Shown here piece by piece: positions 17,103 through 25,676 of a stretch of DNA of 64,000 nt. This DNA comes from Thalassomonas haliotis. GTDB taxonomy: Bacteria; Pseudomonadota; Gammaproteobacteria; Enterobacterales; Alteromonadaceae. Position numbers and translations under genes: made by a program. The stretch's first letter is position 1. The number at the start of each line of letters is the position of its first letter. A model generated the notes under the pieces. The model had not been told where the DNA came from. It did no database searches and was given only the letters and a program-made list of their open reading frames with translations. Location of the stretch: the NCBI RefSeq assembly GCF_028657945.1, contig NZ_CP059693.1:2046001-2110000 (forward strand), read 5' to 3'.

Positions 17103-19179
17103 TCTCCTTGCGCTGATAACCGCCGCGGCAGATGTTGATGCTTTCCTGTCCTAACGGTTGATAAAACAGCCATAGCTGCTCGTTAAAATGGGCCATGGCG
17201 ATAGGGCCGTGTTGGTCCCTGACGATATTCTCCACCGGCTCTACCTGGCTCCAGCCCGCTTCAAACAAGGTACCGTAGCCGTTACTGGTGTTCTCTTTGT
17301 CCGGAGCATCCGGTTGATAAGACACCGGGCGTCCCGGGGTGAGGGTGCCGCCGATGGAAAAAGTGCTGCTGAGCAGCTGGGGGTTCTCTTTGGCGTTATG
17401 CAGCAAATGTATCACCCCGTCCAGGGTTTGCAGGGCAAATTGGCCGTCGGCCACCAGTCCCTGCTCTGTGGGTTCCGGTTCCTGTTCGGGGGTGGCGGCC
17501 GGTGTCGAAGCCGGAAACACCGCCGGTTGGCTTTCGCCGAAGACATTTAAATTAAAACTGCTGGCAGACCAGGCATTAACTGTGTAGTCATCATAAGGAC
17601 CGGAATAGGCGCTGGTTTTAACATTGACCTTGTTAAAGTCGGCGGTGTTATAACTTAAGCAGCTTAAATGATTGCTGTGGGGCAGGGAATAAATCAGCAA
17701 GACACTGGCCCCCAGGCGCGCCAGTTTAAACGGCGCGCTGATATTGGAATTGACCGTGGCCGCTACCGGCACTGATCCCCGGGCGATGGGGGGATTGATA
17801 ATATGGCACAGTTTTTCCGGCGCCTGCCAGGGGTTCTCATTTGCTGTTGCTGTGGGGGTAAAGCGGCTGCTGAACAGGCTGCCCGCCTGGGTTTGATATA
17901 CCAGCAGGAAGCCTAGATTATCCGGCAGCGCCACCAGAGCCAACTGGCGTATCTGCTCTTGCTTATTTTCGGTTGCGGGGGCCGTTATGGATAACCAGCC
18001 GCTGGCGAGATCATAGCTGAGCACCTGCAATAAACCGTCGGTATCGCCATACACCAGCAATGTTTGCTTGTTATTGGCCGCCAGGGCAAACGCCTGGCCG
18101 GCATTTTCAGCCAGCGGCAAGGCCTGTACCCGGTTCAGATCTGTTTCATCGCCGCCAAGGCTGCGGTAAGTTAAGCGGTTATTGTGCTCAAGCGCCACAA
18201 ACAGCAGCTGTTTGCCGAAACTGCAGGCATCAAATTGTTTTACTTTGCTTAAATGGCTTTTTCCCGGTTGTTGCCAGCGAAAAGACTTGTGCCATAAAAA
18301 CTGAAACCAGTTGGCATCCCGGTCGTTTTTATTCAGGCTGGAGAGGTTAAAGTTCTTTTCTATGGTTTTTAACAAACTGTAATGGTTATAACCCTGGTGC
18401 TCTTTGCCGGGGCGAATATTATCGCCGAGCAACAGGGTATAAACCTGGTTTGGTCCGTCGTAGGTGTATTTTTTGCCTTTATCGAAAAAGGCTTCGAAAT
18501 CCGCTTCGTCATAGGTCACTACCACCAGGGTATTAGGCGGCAGTTTTGAGTTGGGGCCGGGGAAATTTAACCCGGCGAAAAAGGATTTCAGCCAGCTGGC
18601 CTGCTGATCCACCAGCACCGGCGCCCGTTCGCCGTTGCAGGTATCGTCTGTGGTGCCCGCCAGGTAATGGCCGTCGTGCCACATATTGGGGGTGAACCAG
18701 GCATATTCCGGCAGGTTGTTATTGAGCAGGTCGCGCCAGAAACCGGCTTCGTTATCGATTTTTTGCCAGCGCTGCCTGCTGGTGACGATATTTTCAAACG
18801 AGGAAAACGGGTTGTGTTTGATGACATAAGGATAGTGATCTGTCGGGGTAAAATTCTCCGGCTGCCACGGGTTATTATCGGCAATATAGCTGTCCATATA
18901 GGCCTTCCACCTGAGCTGGCCCGGGGAGGCTTCTATTAAGTCTACTATGGTTTGCTGTGTTAATAATGGGCTGGGGGCATTGTCGTCGCTGACATCGCAT
19001 AATTCACCGGCGATAGAGCTGATATAGTTGGTTTGCGACGGGTGCATCACGCCAAAGCTGTTGGTAAGCTCTATGCCTTGCTCCGCCAGGCTCGCCATAT
19101 AGGGGTTTTGCAGCACATAACCCCGGTACTGGTTTTCAAACATGATAATAAGCACATGATCAAATGCTCTGTTATTCAT
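17086..19179 (-). CDS. Large phosphoesterase with C-terminal propeller-like region
   Basis: The 697-residue protein has an N-terminal phosphoesterase domain (about 1-300): HVLIIMFENQYRGYVL at the start, HPSQTNYIS, and VVVTYDEADFEAFF with NHYSLLKTIEKNF. Residues of about 320-690 form repeated beta-rich blocks (LLVYGDTDG, FLLVYQTQAG, VLLIYSLPHS, LWLFYQPLG), suggesting a beta-propeller or sugar/ligand-binding region; this is inferred from the repeat pattern. No signal peptide is seen. The downstream phosphoesterase gene overlaps its end. Substrate is unknown. Confidence 0.65.
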   Translation of the reverse strand: MNNRAFDHVLIIMFENQYRGYVLQNPYMASLAEQGIELTNSFGVMHPSQTNYISSIAGELCDVSDDNAPSPLLTQQTIVDLIEASPGQLRWKAYMDSYIADNNPWQPENFTPTDHYPYVIKHNPFSSFENIVTSRQRWQKIDNEAGFWRDLLNNNLPEYAWFTPNMWHDGHYLAGTTDDTCNGERAPVLVDQQASWLKSFFAGLNFPGPNSKLPPNTLVVVTYDEADFEAFFDKGKKYTYDGPNQVYTLLLGDNIRPGKEHQGYNHYSLLKTIEKNFNLSSLNKNDRDANWFQFLWHKSFRWQQPGKSHLSKVKQFDACSFGKQLLFVALEHNNRLTYRSLGGDETDLNRVQALPLAENAGQAFALAANNKQTLLVYGDTDGLLQVLSYDLASGWLSITAPATENKQEQIRQLALVALPDNLGFLLVYQTQAGSLFSSRFTPTATANENPWQAPEKLCHIINPPIARGSVPVAATVNSNISAPFKLARLGASVLLIYSLPHSNHLSCLSYNTADFNKVNVKTSAYSGPYDDYTVNAWSASSFNLNVFGESQPAVFPASTPAATPEQEPEPTEQGLVADGQFALQTLDGVIHLLHNAKENPQLLSSTFSIGGTLTPGRPVSYQPDAPDKENTSNGYGTLFEAGWSQVEPVENIVRDQHGPIAMAHFNEQLWLFYQPLGQESINICRGGYQRKESEHEF

Positions 19180-19297
19180 CCCCGCTCTCCTTTTAATAAA
19201 GTTGTTCTATGAGTTATCAAGTGATTTTGCGGGCACTTGTCGCAAGTGCCCGCGGTATTGCCTGTTAACCTTTAAGGCTCTTAAGTTTTTTAACCTT

Positions 19298-20383
19298 TCA
19301 GCGGTTACCTTTAAGGTATTGCCAGGTCGGCCCGGCGCTATACTGCTCCGGGCTGTCGGGAATCGGGTTACGCATCAGCTCCTGCGCCAGCGCTTTCAGC
19401 TTAAACATAGTACCGACCGCCGGCACTAAGACCTCGGGATCGCCGTTAAAGGCGTTATGAAGCTGGTCTAACAGCAAAGTGAAGATGCGGTTAAACTCAT
19501 AATCCAGTGCCGCCAGCTCGGGGGCAAAGGCATAATCCCCTGAATTGGGGTTGGGCTTCATATTATAGACTTGGGCATAATCTATCGGGATTTTTGGTCC
19601 TGTCGGGCCGCTGTTATGGCTGTCGCCACAGATATAACGCCGTGCCTGCGCCAGCTCGTTAAAGCGGTAATAATGGGCCAGTTCCCTGGGCTGCATAAAC
19701 AGCTGGTGGTCGCCGCTGGTGATGCCTGTGCCTTCTTCCAAAGGAAAGGGTTTGTCGGGATCCCAGCAGCGCTCCGGTATGCCTTCCCCCTGGGCGATAA
19801 TGGCATTGATGGCAAACATGGCGCTACCCAGATCCGTGACCGGGGTGATCTCTCCGCCGCCGCCGTAATAATATTTATGGGCGATTTGCGGCTGGGTGTT
19901 GGCGGGGAACAGCTCATCCGGCGCCAGGGTTTCGCTTAAGTAAGTCAGGCCCTTTTCAACATTGGCGTAAAAGTCGCCTATGGTGATTTTACCCGGTACG
20001 TTTTCGCTCGGCTCTTCAATATATTGAAAGGTTTGCAGCGCCTGTGGGCTGAATTTTAACAGGCTGACCTCGAACCATTGCTCGCCGTCCGGCAACTTGG
20101 TGGGAAACGAGGGAATAAAAGCCGGGTTATTGAGCGCCGGGCTGCCGCCGGTACCGATAAGCACATTGGCGGCATTGGTTAAATGAAACATTTCCTCCAT
20201 GACCACACTCTGGATCACCTGGTAGGCGCAGTGATTGGTATTTTCCTTAATGGAATACAAGGCGCTTAAATAGGGCGGCAGGGTGGAAAATTCCAGCTCA
20301 ATCGCCAGCTGCAACTGCTGGTGTAATTCCTGAATATTGGTGATGGGGGTAAACCTTTGTTGTTTGTCTGCTGACAGGTACAT
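19298..20383 (-). CDS. VioB-type ferritin-like protein
   Basis: The 361-residue protein has a ferritin-like diiron helical bundle of the type in VioB and iminophenyl-pyruvate dimer synthases. The first helix has LAIELEFSTLPPYLSALYSI and the second VVMEEMFHLTNAANVLIG, giving Glu and ExxH metal ligands. Pairing with flavin oxidoreductases is common for this family in natural-product pathways. It lies 15 bases downstream of the GMC oxidoreductase gene, so they form one transcript. The reaction is unknown; oxidation or dimerisation of an amino-acid-derived substrate is a possibility only. Confidence 0.7.
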   Translation of the reverse strand: MYLSADKQQRFTPITNIQELHQQLQLAIELEFSTLPPYLSALYSIKENTNHCAYQVIQSVVMEEMFHLTNAANVLIGTGGSPALNNPAFIPSFPTKLPDGEQWFEVSLLKFSPQALQTFQYIEEPSENVPGKITIGDFYANVEKGLTYLSETLAPDELFPANTQPQIAHKYYYGGGGEITPVTDLGSAMFAINAIIAQGEGIPERCWDPDKPFPLEEGTGITSGDHQLFMQPRELAHYYRFNELAQARRYICGDSHNSGPTGPKIPIDYAQVYNMKPNPNSGDYAFAPELAALDYEFNRIFTLLLDQLHNAFNGDPEVLVPAVGTMFKLKALAQELMRNPIPDSPEQYSAGPTWQYLKGNR

Positions 20384-20398
20384 GTTGTTGCTCCTTGC

Positions 20399-22348
20399 TT
20401 AGCACTGGCTGAGTGTCTCAAGCACATTTTGCGCTGCCCAATAGGTTAAGGCCGCCATGGTTAAGGTGGGGTTGGAGGTGGAAATGGTCGGCATATTGCC
20501 GCAGCCCACCAGGAACAGGTTGGGATGATCCCAGCTTTGCTGGTATTTGTTGACCACGGACGTTTTCGGATCGTCCCCCATAATATGGGTGCCCACCAAG
20601 TGGCCTGCGCCGTTGTAGCTATAGCCTTCACCCCGGTAGGTGAGATAACCGGCATCGGAAGGTTTATATTCGGTAAAACCTTCTATGCCCAGGCGCTGGA
20701 AGATTTGATCTGAAACCGCTTTTGCCGCCGCCATGCCGGCGCGGGTATAGTCGGTGACATTGTAGCTGATCACCGGGCGGTAATTGCCCAGCTGATCCCG
20801 GTAGTTATCGTCCAGGGTGACCCGGTTGTCGGCATCGGGCAATTGCTCCACCAGGAAACCGAAGCGGAACATGCGCGGATAAACCGAGGCGATATAGTCT
20901 TTGAGCTGCTCGCCGAACATGTTTTTGTCATCGATCAAATCCGGTACTGTGCCCACCGGCGCTCCTTCCGGCCAGGACCAGCCCCAGTTGCCGATTTCAA
21001 TGCGAAATGCGGCGCGGTTTTTACGAAACTCGCCGCCGCGCAGTGAAGGAATGCCGGAAGTGGACCCGGGACCGCGAAAGGCGCCGATATCTTGCGGCAT
21101 TAAGCCCCAGGTGAGCATAGTAGGGTGGTCCATTAGGTTGCGGCCCACCTGGTCGCTGGAATTGGCGACATTGGAGGCCAGCAGCAATTTGGCATTTTCC
21201 ACCGCATGGGAGGCCAGCACGACAATAGTGCCACAGACGCTGTGGCACTCGTGTTCCGGATGGTTGCTTGACCGGTATTTTTTATAATGCACCCGGGAAA
21301 TGTTTTTGCCCTGCTCGTCGGTTTCCAGCTGATAGGCCACGCACTGGGTGCGTATTTCCACCTTGCCGGTTTTTTTCGCCGACTCCAGGGTTTTTAAGGC
21401 ATTGTATTTTGCCTGAATCGGACAAATCGGCACACAGTTGGCATTACCGGCGCAGCGCTGTCCGGCGGTTTCATGGCCCACGGCCCCGACCGGGCGGTAA
21501 TCGCCGCGCGGCATGCCGTTTCTTGCCTGCGGGGTGCTGACCACATCTATCGGGTAGGATTTGCCGTCAAAGCTGACCTGCATCTTTGCCAGGCCCTTGC
21601 TGAAATACATATCCAGGTAGCTTTGCGGGATTTTCTCCATCTTGTAGTTGTAGCTGGCGGCATAGGGAATATGTACCGCCGGGTTATCGATTTGATGATA
21701 ATTTTGCTCGTCGGCATTGGCGGAGACCCCGAGGTTTTGCTCGGCCATTTCATACCAGGGACGCAATTCGTCATAGCTGATCGGCCAGTCGAGGCCGCGG
21801 CCAAAGCGGGTTTTTATCTCAAAGTCTTCCGGCAGCATACGCAAACAGGTGCCGAGCCAGTGCAAGGTAGTGCCGCCTTCGGCCCGGGTATAGGTGCTGG
21901 CAAAAGGCAGCGGACCGGTTTGCACGAAATAGCCGTTATCCAGTACCTGGCCCCGGGGAATAGGCGCAAGGTCGGTCACCAGCGGCTGCGGGGCATTGGC
22001 ATTGTTGGGGTAGGGGGCATTGGGGATTTTCGCCAGCGCGGTAAAAAAAGTGCTCATGTAGTTTTGGTAGCTGTTAAGCTTTTCGCCGTTTTCCCTGCCC
22101 TTTTCCCGGCTATAGGCATTGTCATTGGCATTGGCATTGGCATTGGCATTGGCATCGGCATTGTCATCGGCATTGCAATCCGGCGAGAAAAAGCGCCCGC
22201 CCGTACCCGTGCCCGCCTCTAAGATCAGCACACTTTTGCCGTTTTTACCCAGCTGCTCAGCCATAATGGCGCCGCTGATCCCGGCGCCGACGATCACCAC
22301 ATCAAAGTGTTCGCTGTTATTTATGACAGTGTTTATGACAGTATTCAT
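20399..22348 (-). CDS. GMC-family FAD oxidoreductase
   Basis: The 649-residue flavoprotein has an N-terminal dinucleotide-binding motif (VVIVGAGISGAIMAEQLG, about 17-34). It also has a GMC core with GGTTLHWLGTC and a C-terminal domain with HLVGTHIMG and NPTLTMAALTYWAAQ carrying the catalytic His/Asn region. Such enzymes oxidise alcohols or sugars. The small dehydrogenase subunit gene upstream overlaps it by 4 bases (ATGA), suggesting a two-subunit sorbitol/gluconate-dehydrogenase-like enzyme. An insertion near residues 58-78 is a run of Ala, Asn and Asp encoded by a hexanucleotide repeat. No export signal is seen. The first codons contain a short duplicated unit (NTVINTVIN). Confidence 0.8.
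   Translation of the reverse strand: MNTVINTVINNSEHFDVVIVGAGISGAIMAEQLGKNGKSVLILEAGTGTGGRFFSPDCNADDNADANANANANANDNAYSREKGRENGEKLNSYQNYMSTFFTALAKIPNAPYPNNANAPQPLVTDLAPIPRGQVLDNGYFVQTGPLPFASTYTRAEGGTTLHWLGTCLRMLPEDFEIKTRFGRGLDWPISYDELRPWYEMAEQNLGVSANADEQNYHQIDNPAVHIPYAASYNYKMEKIPQSYLDMYFSKGLAKMQVSFDGKSYPIDVVSTPQARNGMPRGDYRPVGAVGHETAGQRCAGNANCVPICPIQAKYNALKTLESAKKTGKVEIRTQCVAYQLETDEQGKNISRVHYKKYRSSNHPEHECHSVCGTIVVLASHAVENAKLLLASNVANSSDQVGRNLMDHPTMLTWGLMPQDIGAFRGPGSTSGIPSLRGGEFRKNRAAFRIEIGNWGWSWPEGAPVGTVPDLIDDKNMFGEQLKDYIASVYPRMFRFGFLVEQLPDADNRVTLDDNYRDQLGNYRPVISYNVTDYTRAGMAAAKAVSDQIFQRLGIEGFTEYKPSDAGYLTYRGEGYSYNGAGHLVGTHIMGDDPKTSVVNKYQQSWDHPNLFLVGCGNMPTISTSNPTLTMAALTYWAAQNVLETLSQC
22115..22175. 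repeat. Hexanucleotide repeat GGCATT/GGCATC inside the GMC gene
   Basis: About ten imperfect tandem copies of GGCATT (with GTCATT and GGCATC variants) lie within the GMC gene and encode its Ala/Asn/Asp stretch. Changes in copy number would stay in frame because the unit is six bases. Confidence 0.8.
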
Positions 22349-22881
22349 AACTGGTTTCCTTCTTCAATGCCGCTTACGGACGGGTCGCTATCGAGCTTGA
22401 TGCGGGTGATTTCTTCCCCCGGCTTAAAGGCCCAGGTGCCGTAGCCCGGCTGTTTCGCCCCCATGGGATGCGAGCCCAGCGCCGGCCACACCAGGCCCTG
22501 GATATAGGCATTTTCGGAGATAACAAAATCGACATCCTGGTATTTGCCCGGACTCTGGCTGGGCAGACCATAGCTTTCGCGCCAGCTTTGCGGCAGCTGG
22601 TACCACAAAGACAGGTACCACATTTTCAGGATATTGCGGGCGACGGGGCCGAGGCGGTCGTTGGATAAAATCTGCTCCCGGAACTTCTCGTTCAGGGCCT
22701 GGCCTTTATATTCATGGGCCAGGGCTTTGGAGCAGATAAATAATTCATCGATGATCTTCTCGGGTACCAGGCTGCTTAGTACCTGAAAATATTCTTCACC
22801 GACACCCGTGGCCATCAACCGGCTGCGGTTATAGCCGGTTAGCACCACAGAGACCTGATAAAAATCAGTAAGTTTGTCCAT
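22345..22881 (-). CDS. Small subunit of an FAD-dependent dehydrogenase (D-sorbitol dehydrogenase-like)
   Basis: This 178-residue protein resembles the small subunit of membrane-bound FAD sorbitol dehydrogenase and gluconate 2-dehydrogenase subunit 3: FYQVSVVLTGYNRSRL at the start, a helical middle, WYLSLWYQLP, and the end ALGSHPMGAKQPGYGTWAF. The usual twin-arginine signal is missing, so the complex may be cytoplasmic or the start may have been lost. It overlaps the GMC catalytic gene by 4 bases and probably forms a heterodimer with it. The start is preceded by GAGGAACCCCA on the minus strand. Confidence 0.65.
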   Translation of the reverse strand: MDKLTDFYQVSVVLTGYNRSRLMATGVGEEYFQVLSSLVPEKIIDELFICSKALAHEYKGQALNEKFREQILSNDRLGPVARNILKMWYLSLWYQLPQSWRESYGLPSQSPGKYQDVDFVISENAYIQGLVWPALGSHPMGAKQPGYGTWAFKPGEEITRIKLDSDPSVSGIEEGNQL

Positions 22882-23109
22882 TGGGGTTCCTCATTTTTTA
22901 TTGGTGAGCGCATACGTTATTGCCTGGTTGTTGCACGCTTTAGCCGGGCCTGGTAACGGCTTTTTAGTAAATGGCCCGGCTTTACCTTGTTAAAGCGTGT
23001 CAGAGCAAAGTAAAGCGCGACAGCAGCACGGGCTAAGCCTTGTATATGCCTTGCTTAGCTTTTGCTGAAAGCTTGCTCATACCTGTTTTATCGTTTGCCT
23101 GTATCCTGG

Positions 23110-24024
23110 CTACACCTTAGTCAGGGTATTGGCATCGATATGCGGATATAAAATCGGCTCGCCGTCTATGCCGAATTCACGGTTGAAATTCAGATCTATC
23201 TGCTGTGAATACTGCAGCTGCAGGCTGGTTTTGCCGCTGGCGTTGCTGACTTCCTCCAGCCAGAAGGTGGTTTGATAGCGCGAGACATCGGCATGGTTTT
23301 GAATAAAGGGGATATTGACGACATTGCCGTGGTTGTTGGTGTCGACCTGTAATATCGTGGTTTTGTTGATGGTTTGCCCGGCAATGGCCTGTTGCAGCAC
23401 AATATGCGGGTTAACGATGCGCGGGTCTTGCTGATAGGGCTTTAAAAACGCCGCTGTGCCGCCGGGGATGTTTTTGTCGATAAGCGCTTTGTTGATATTC
23501 ACCGGGATAGTCGAAACATCGGCAATGTGCGGTTTGCCGTTGATCACCTCAGAGCTGCCCATGGCAAGAATGGAATTGCCGTGGGGCACACACACCTGTT
23601 TGACGATGGAAAGGTCGGCGGGCTGGCCCGGCAGCGGGTCAGGCAGCGGCACCTTGACCTGCTTGCCCGTGGTGAGATAGAGCCAGGAGCCGTCTTCGGC
23701 ATGCTCTAACTGACCGGCATTGGCGCCGTTTTTAAAATGCACCTTTTGCTCGTAAAAAATGGTCGCGGCATTTTGATCGTACTGGCCGCCGCGGTTGGGC
23801 ACCAGCGCGGAAATGCCGGAGAAGGTTATGGTTTCGTAATACTCGCCAAATACCAGGGTATAACAGCTGGGGTTATTGTTTTGCGGCAGGGCGATAACAT
23901 TGTAGCCCTTATTACCGGACCAGGTACCGATAAGCTGGGCCAGCGGCCCTAAGTCTTCGTTTACCTGGCTGTTGGTGCCACCTTGACGGGGAGTAAGCTC
24001 GGTTGCATTGATATCAGCAGACAT
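23110..24024 (-). CDS. Heme-binding/nitrobindin-like beta-barrel protein
   Basis: This 304-residue protein begins its domain with LGPLAQLIGTWSGNKGYN, the GxWxGxG pattern of nitrobindin/THAP4-type ten-stranded barrels. It continues with FGEYYETITFSG and many beta segments. Heme is a likely ligand in the family but no axial His can be assigned by eye. The ATG at 24024 has AAGGAAAAAACC upstream; an in-frame ATG at 24057 precedes it. It leads the minus-strand cassette, 228 bases before the dehydrogenase small subunit, and may be on the same transcript. Confidence 0.55.
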   Translation of the reverse strand: MSADINATELTPRQGGTNSQVNEDLGPLAQLIGTWSGNKGYNVIALPQNNNPSCYTLVFGEYYETITFSGISALVPNRGGQYDQNAATIFYEQKVHFKNGANAGQLEHAEDGSWLYLTTGKQVKVPLPDPLPGQPADLSIVKQVCVPHGNSILAMGSSEVINGKPHIADVSTIPVNINKALIDKNIPGGTAAFLKPYQQDPRIVNPHIVLQQAIAGQTINKTTILQVDTNNHGNVVNIPFIQNHADVSRYQTTFWLEEVSNASGKTSLQLQYSQQIDLNFNREFGIDGEPILYPHIDANTLTKV

Positions 24025-24477
24025 GGTTTTTTCCTTTTGGTTAATTGCCTCGTGCAAGCACCCGTTTGTTTGAAATATGTTTGCCCGGTCATCTGCTGCC
24101 GGAGCTTTATAGGTTTAAAACCGCCTTACAAGCAGGACCTTGTATAAGGCTATTTCAGTAAGCGAGTGCAATAACCATCATGTATTATGAAATTTGCCGG
24201 TTAGGGTAAAATGGCTCAACCACTGCCGCGTTTAAGCCCGGATTTCCCGGATTGAATAACAGGCAAACAGGACCTTCATAGACTGACTAAATGATGTGCC
24301 TAAAGAATAGTTGATAAAGCCATAAATTCAATAAGGGTATTGAAGCCGGGAAAAGTACTGCCGCCGCCAGAGTAAAGTGCTGCCCGGTATTGAAAAACCT
24401 CAAGTTTACATTGGCATAGTCTGGCAAGTATGGCTGTATTACTCTTGTATTTAACCTGGCTATTGTTGAGTGCGGCT
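24025..24477. other. Intergenic region between the metabolic cassette and the decayed cyclase
   Basis: These 453 bases should contain the minus-strand promoter of the metabolic cassette. The open frames here have no family resemblance or ribosome binding site, and I see no strong hairpin or repeat. Confidence 0.35.
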
Positions 24478-25434
24478 ATGAAGTTAAAAGTGGCTGACGT
24501 GCTGTTAGCGCCTCTTAAAGAAGTGATGGATCTAACCCCAAACGGCCTGGGTTTTTTCGACAGCGACGACCGCTTGTTGTACTGCAATGATGTGATGGCC
24601 TCGATACTGGGCAAACCCAAGGAGCAGGCATGGGCCAGCTGCAAAAAGACCTGCTGCGCGAAGCCTGCAAACATTCCATCGGCATAAAGATAGAGGCCGA
24701 TAATTTCAATGCCTGGTTTGAAGAAGGGAAAAAACACAGCGCAGAATATAACCCGTTTGAAACCGACACCAACGAAGGCCAGTATTTTAACGTGACCCGC
24801 ATGACCTTAAGCAACGGCATGAATGTGGCGGGGGCCAGTATTCCCTAGCAGAAAAGCCGAGCTGAAAAAATACAGCAATTCCTGGTGGAAGCGATCACGG
24901 ATATTGAACAGCTGGCCAATACCGATGAACTGACCGGCATCTATAACCGGCGTTATTTTATGGAGCTGTCGGACAAAGAAATTGCCCGGGCACAAAGGTA
25001 TTCGCATTTTTTGTCGTTGATAGTGATAGATATTGATCATTTCAAATCGGTTAACGACAGCTATGGCCATCATGTGGGCGACCAGGTACTGAGTATTTTT
25101 TATAAGGTATGAAGCGCAAGGTGTGCAACGGCCAGCTGCGTGACAGCGATACCTCGTGCCGGATAGACGGCGAAGAATTTGCTATTTTGTTGCCCCATAC
25201 CCGGGTGAACCATGCCGGGGATATTGCCGAGTGAATTCGTTTGTGTATTAAAGCAACTGATATACCTTATGGCAGTAGTGCTTATGACAACAGCGGCTCG
25301 ACGCTTAGCATCACGCTTTCTTTGGGGGTTAGCGAGTATAAGGAAGGGGATATCAGGATTTCTGATTTATTGCTGCGGGGGATAAGGCTTTGTATCAGGC
25401 TAAGGATTTGGGGCGGGATGTGGTTAAGTTGTGA
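24478..25434 (+). pseudogene. Decayed PAS-GGDEF diguanylate cyclase
   Basis: Reading across frames recovers a PAS domain (LTPNGLGFFDSDDRLLYCND) and a GGDEF domain ([35 protein letters not shown], then DKALYQAKDLGRDVVKL at the end). It is broken by frameshifts near 24627, 25108 and 25378 and by in-frame stops at 24846-24848 and near 25232. The active-site motif also reads DGEEF in place of GGEEF. It is a paralogue of the intact enzyme at 11751-12689. It borders the AT-rich defence island. Confidence 0.8.
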
Positions 25435-25676
25435 TGGAGGAAAATTAATATATAACCCGATAATAGGAATGCTTATCAATACCTTGATTTAGCTCACTTC
25501 AATGTGTAATTGTGTTTGACAACTCAACCTGCCTGATGCATCTTGTTGCAAGTTTTATGGAAGAGTAATAATCAGTTAATAATAAGGAGGTTTCTAGTCT
25601 ACTTCCCTTTATTTTCACCTTTCTTTCTGTTCCAACCCATTTTTATTGCCTTACTTTCAAATACGGTGAGTTATAA

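Noticed and set aside
21473-22222. Long plus-strand open frame of 249 codons opposite the GMC gene with an Ile/Gly repeat
   Set aside because: It is the antisense of the GMC oxidoreductase; its repeat is the complement of the coding hexanucleotide repeat, and it has no family resemblance.
25516-25545. TTGACA as a -35 box for dptF
   Set aside because: No acceptable -10 box lies 16-18 bases downstream.
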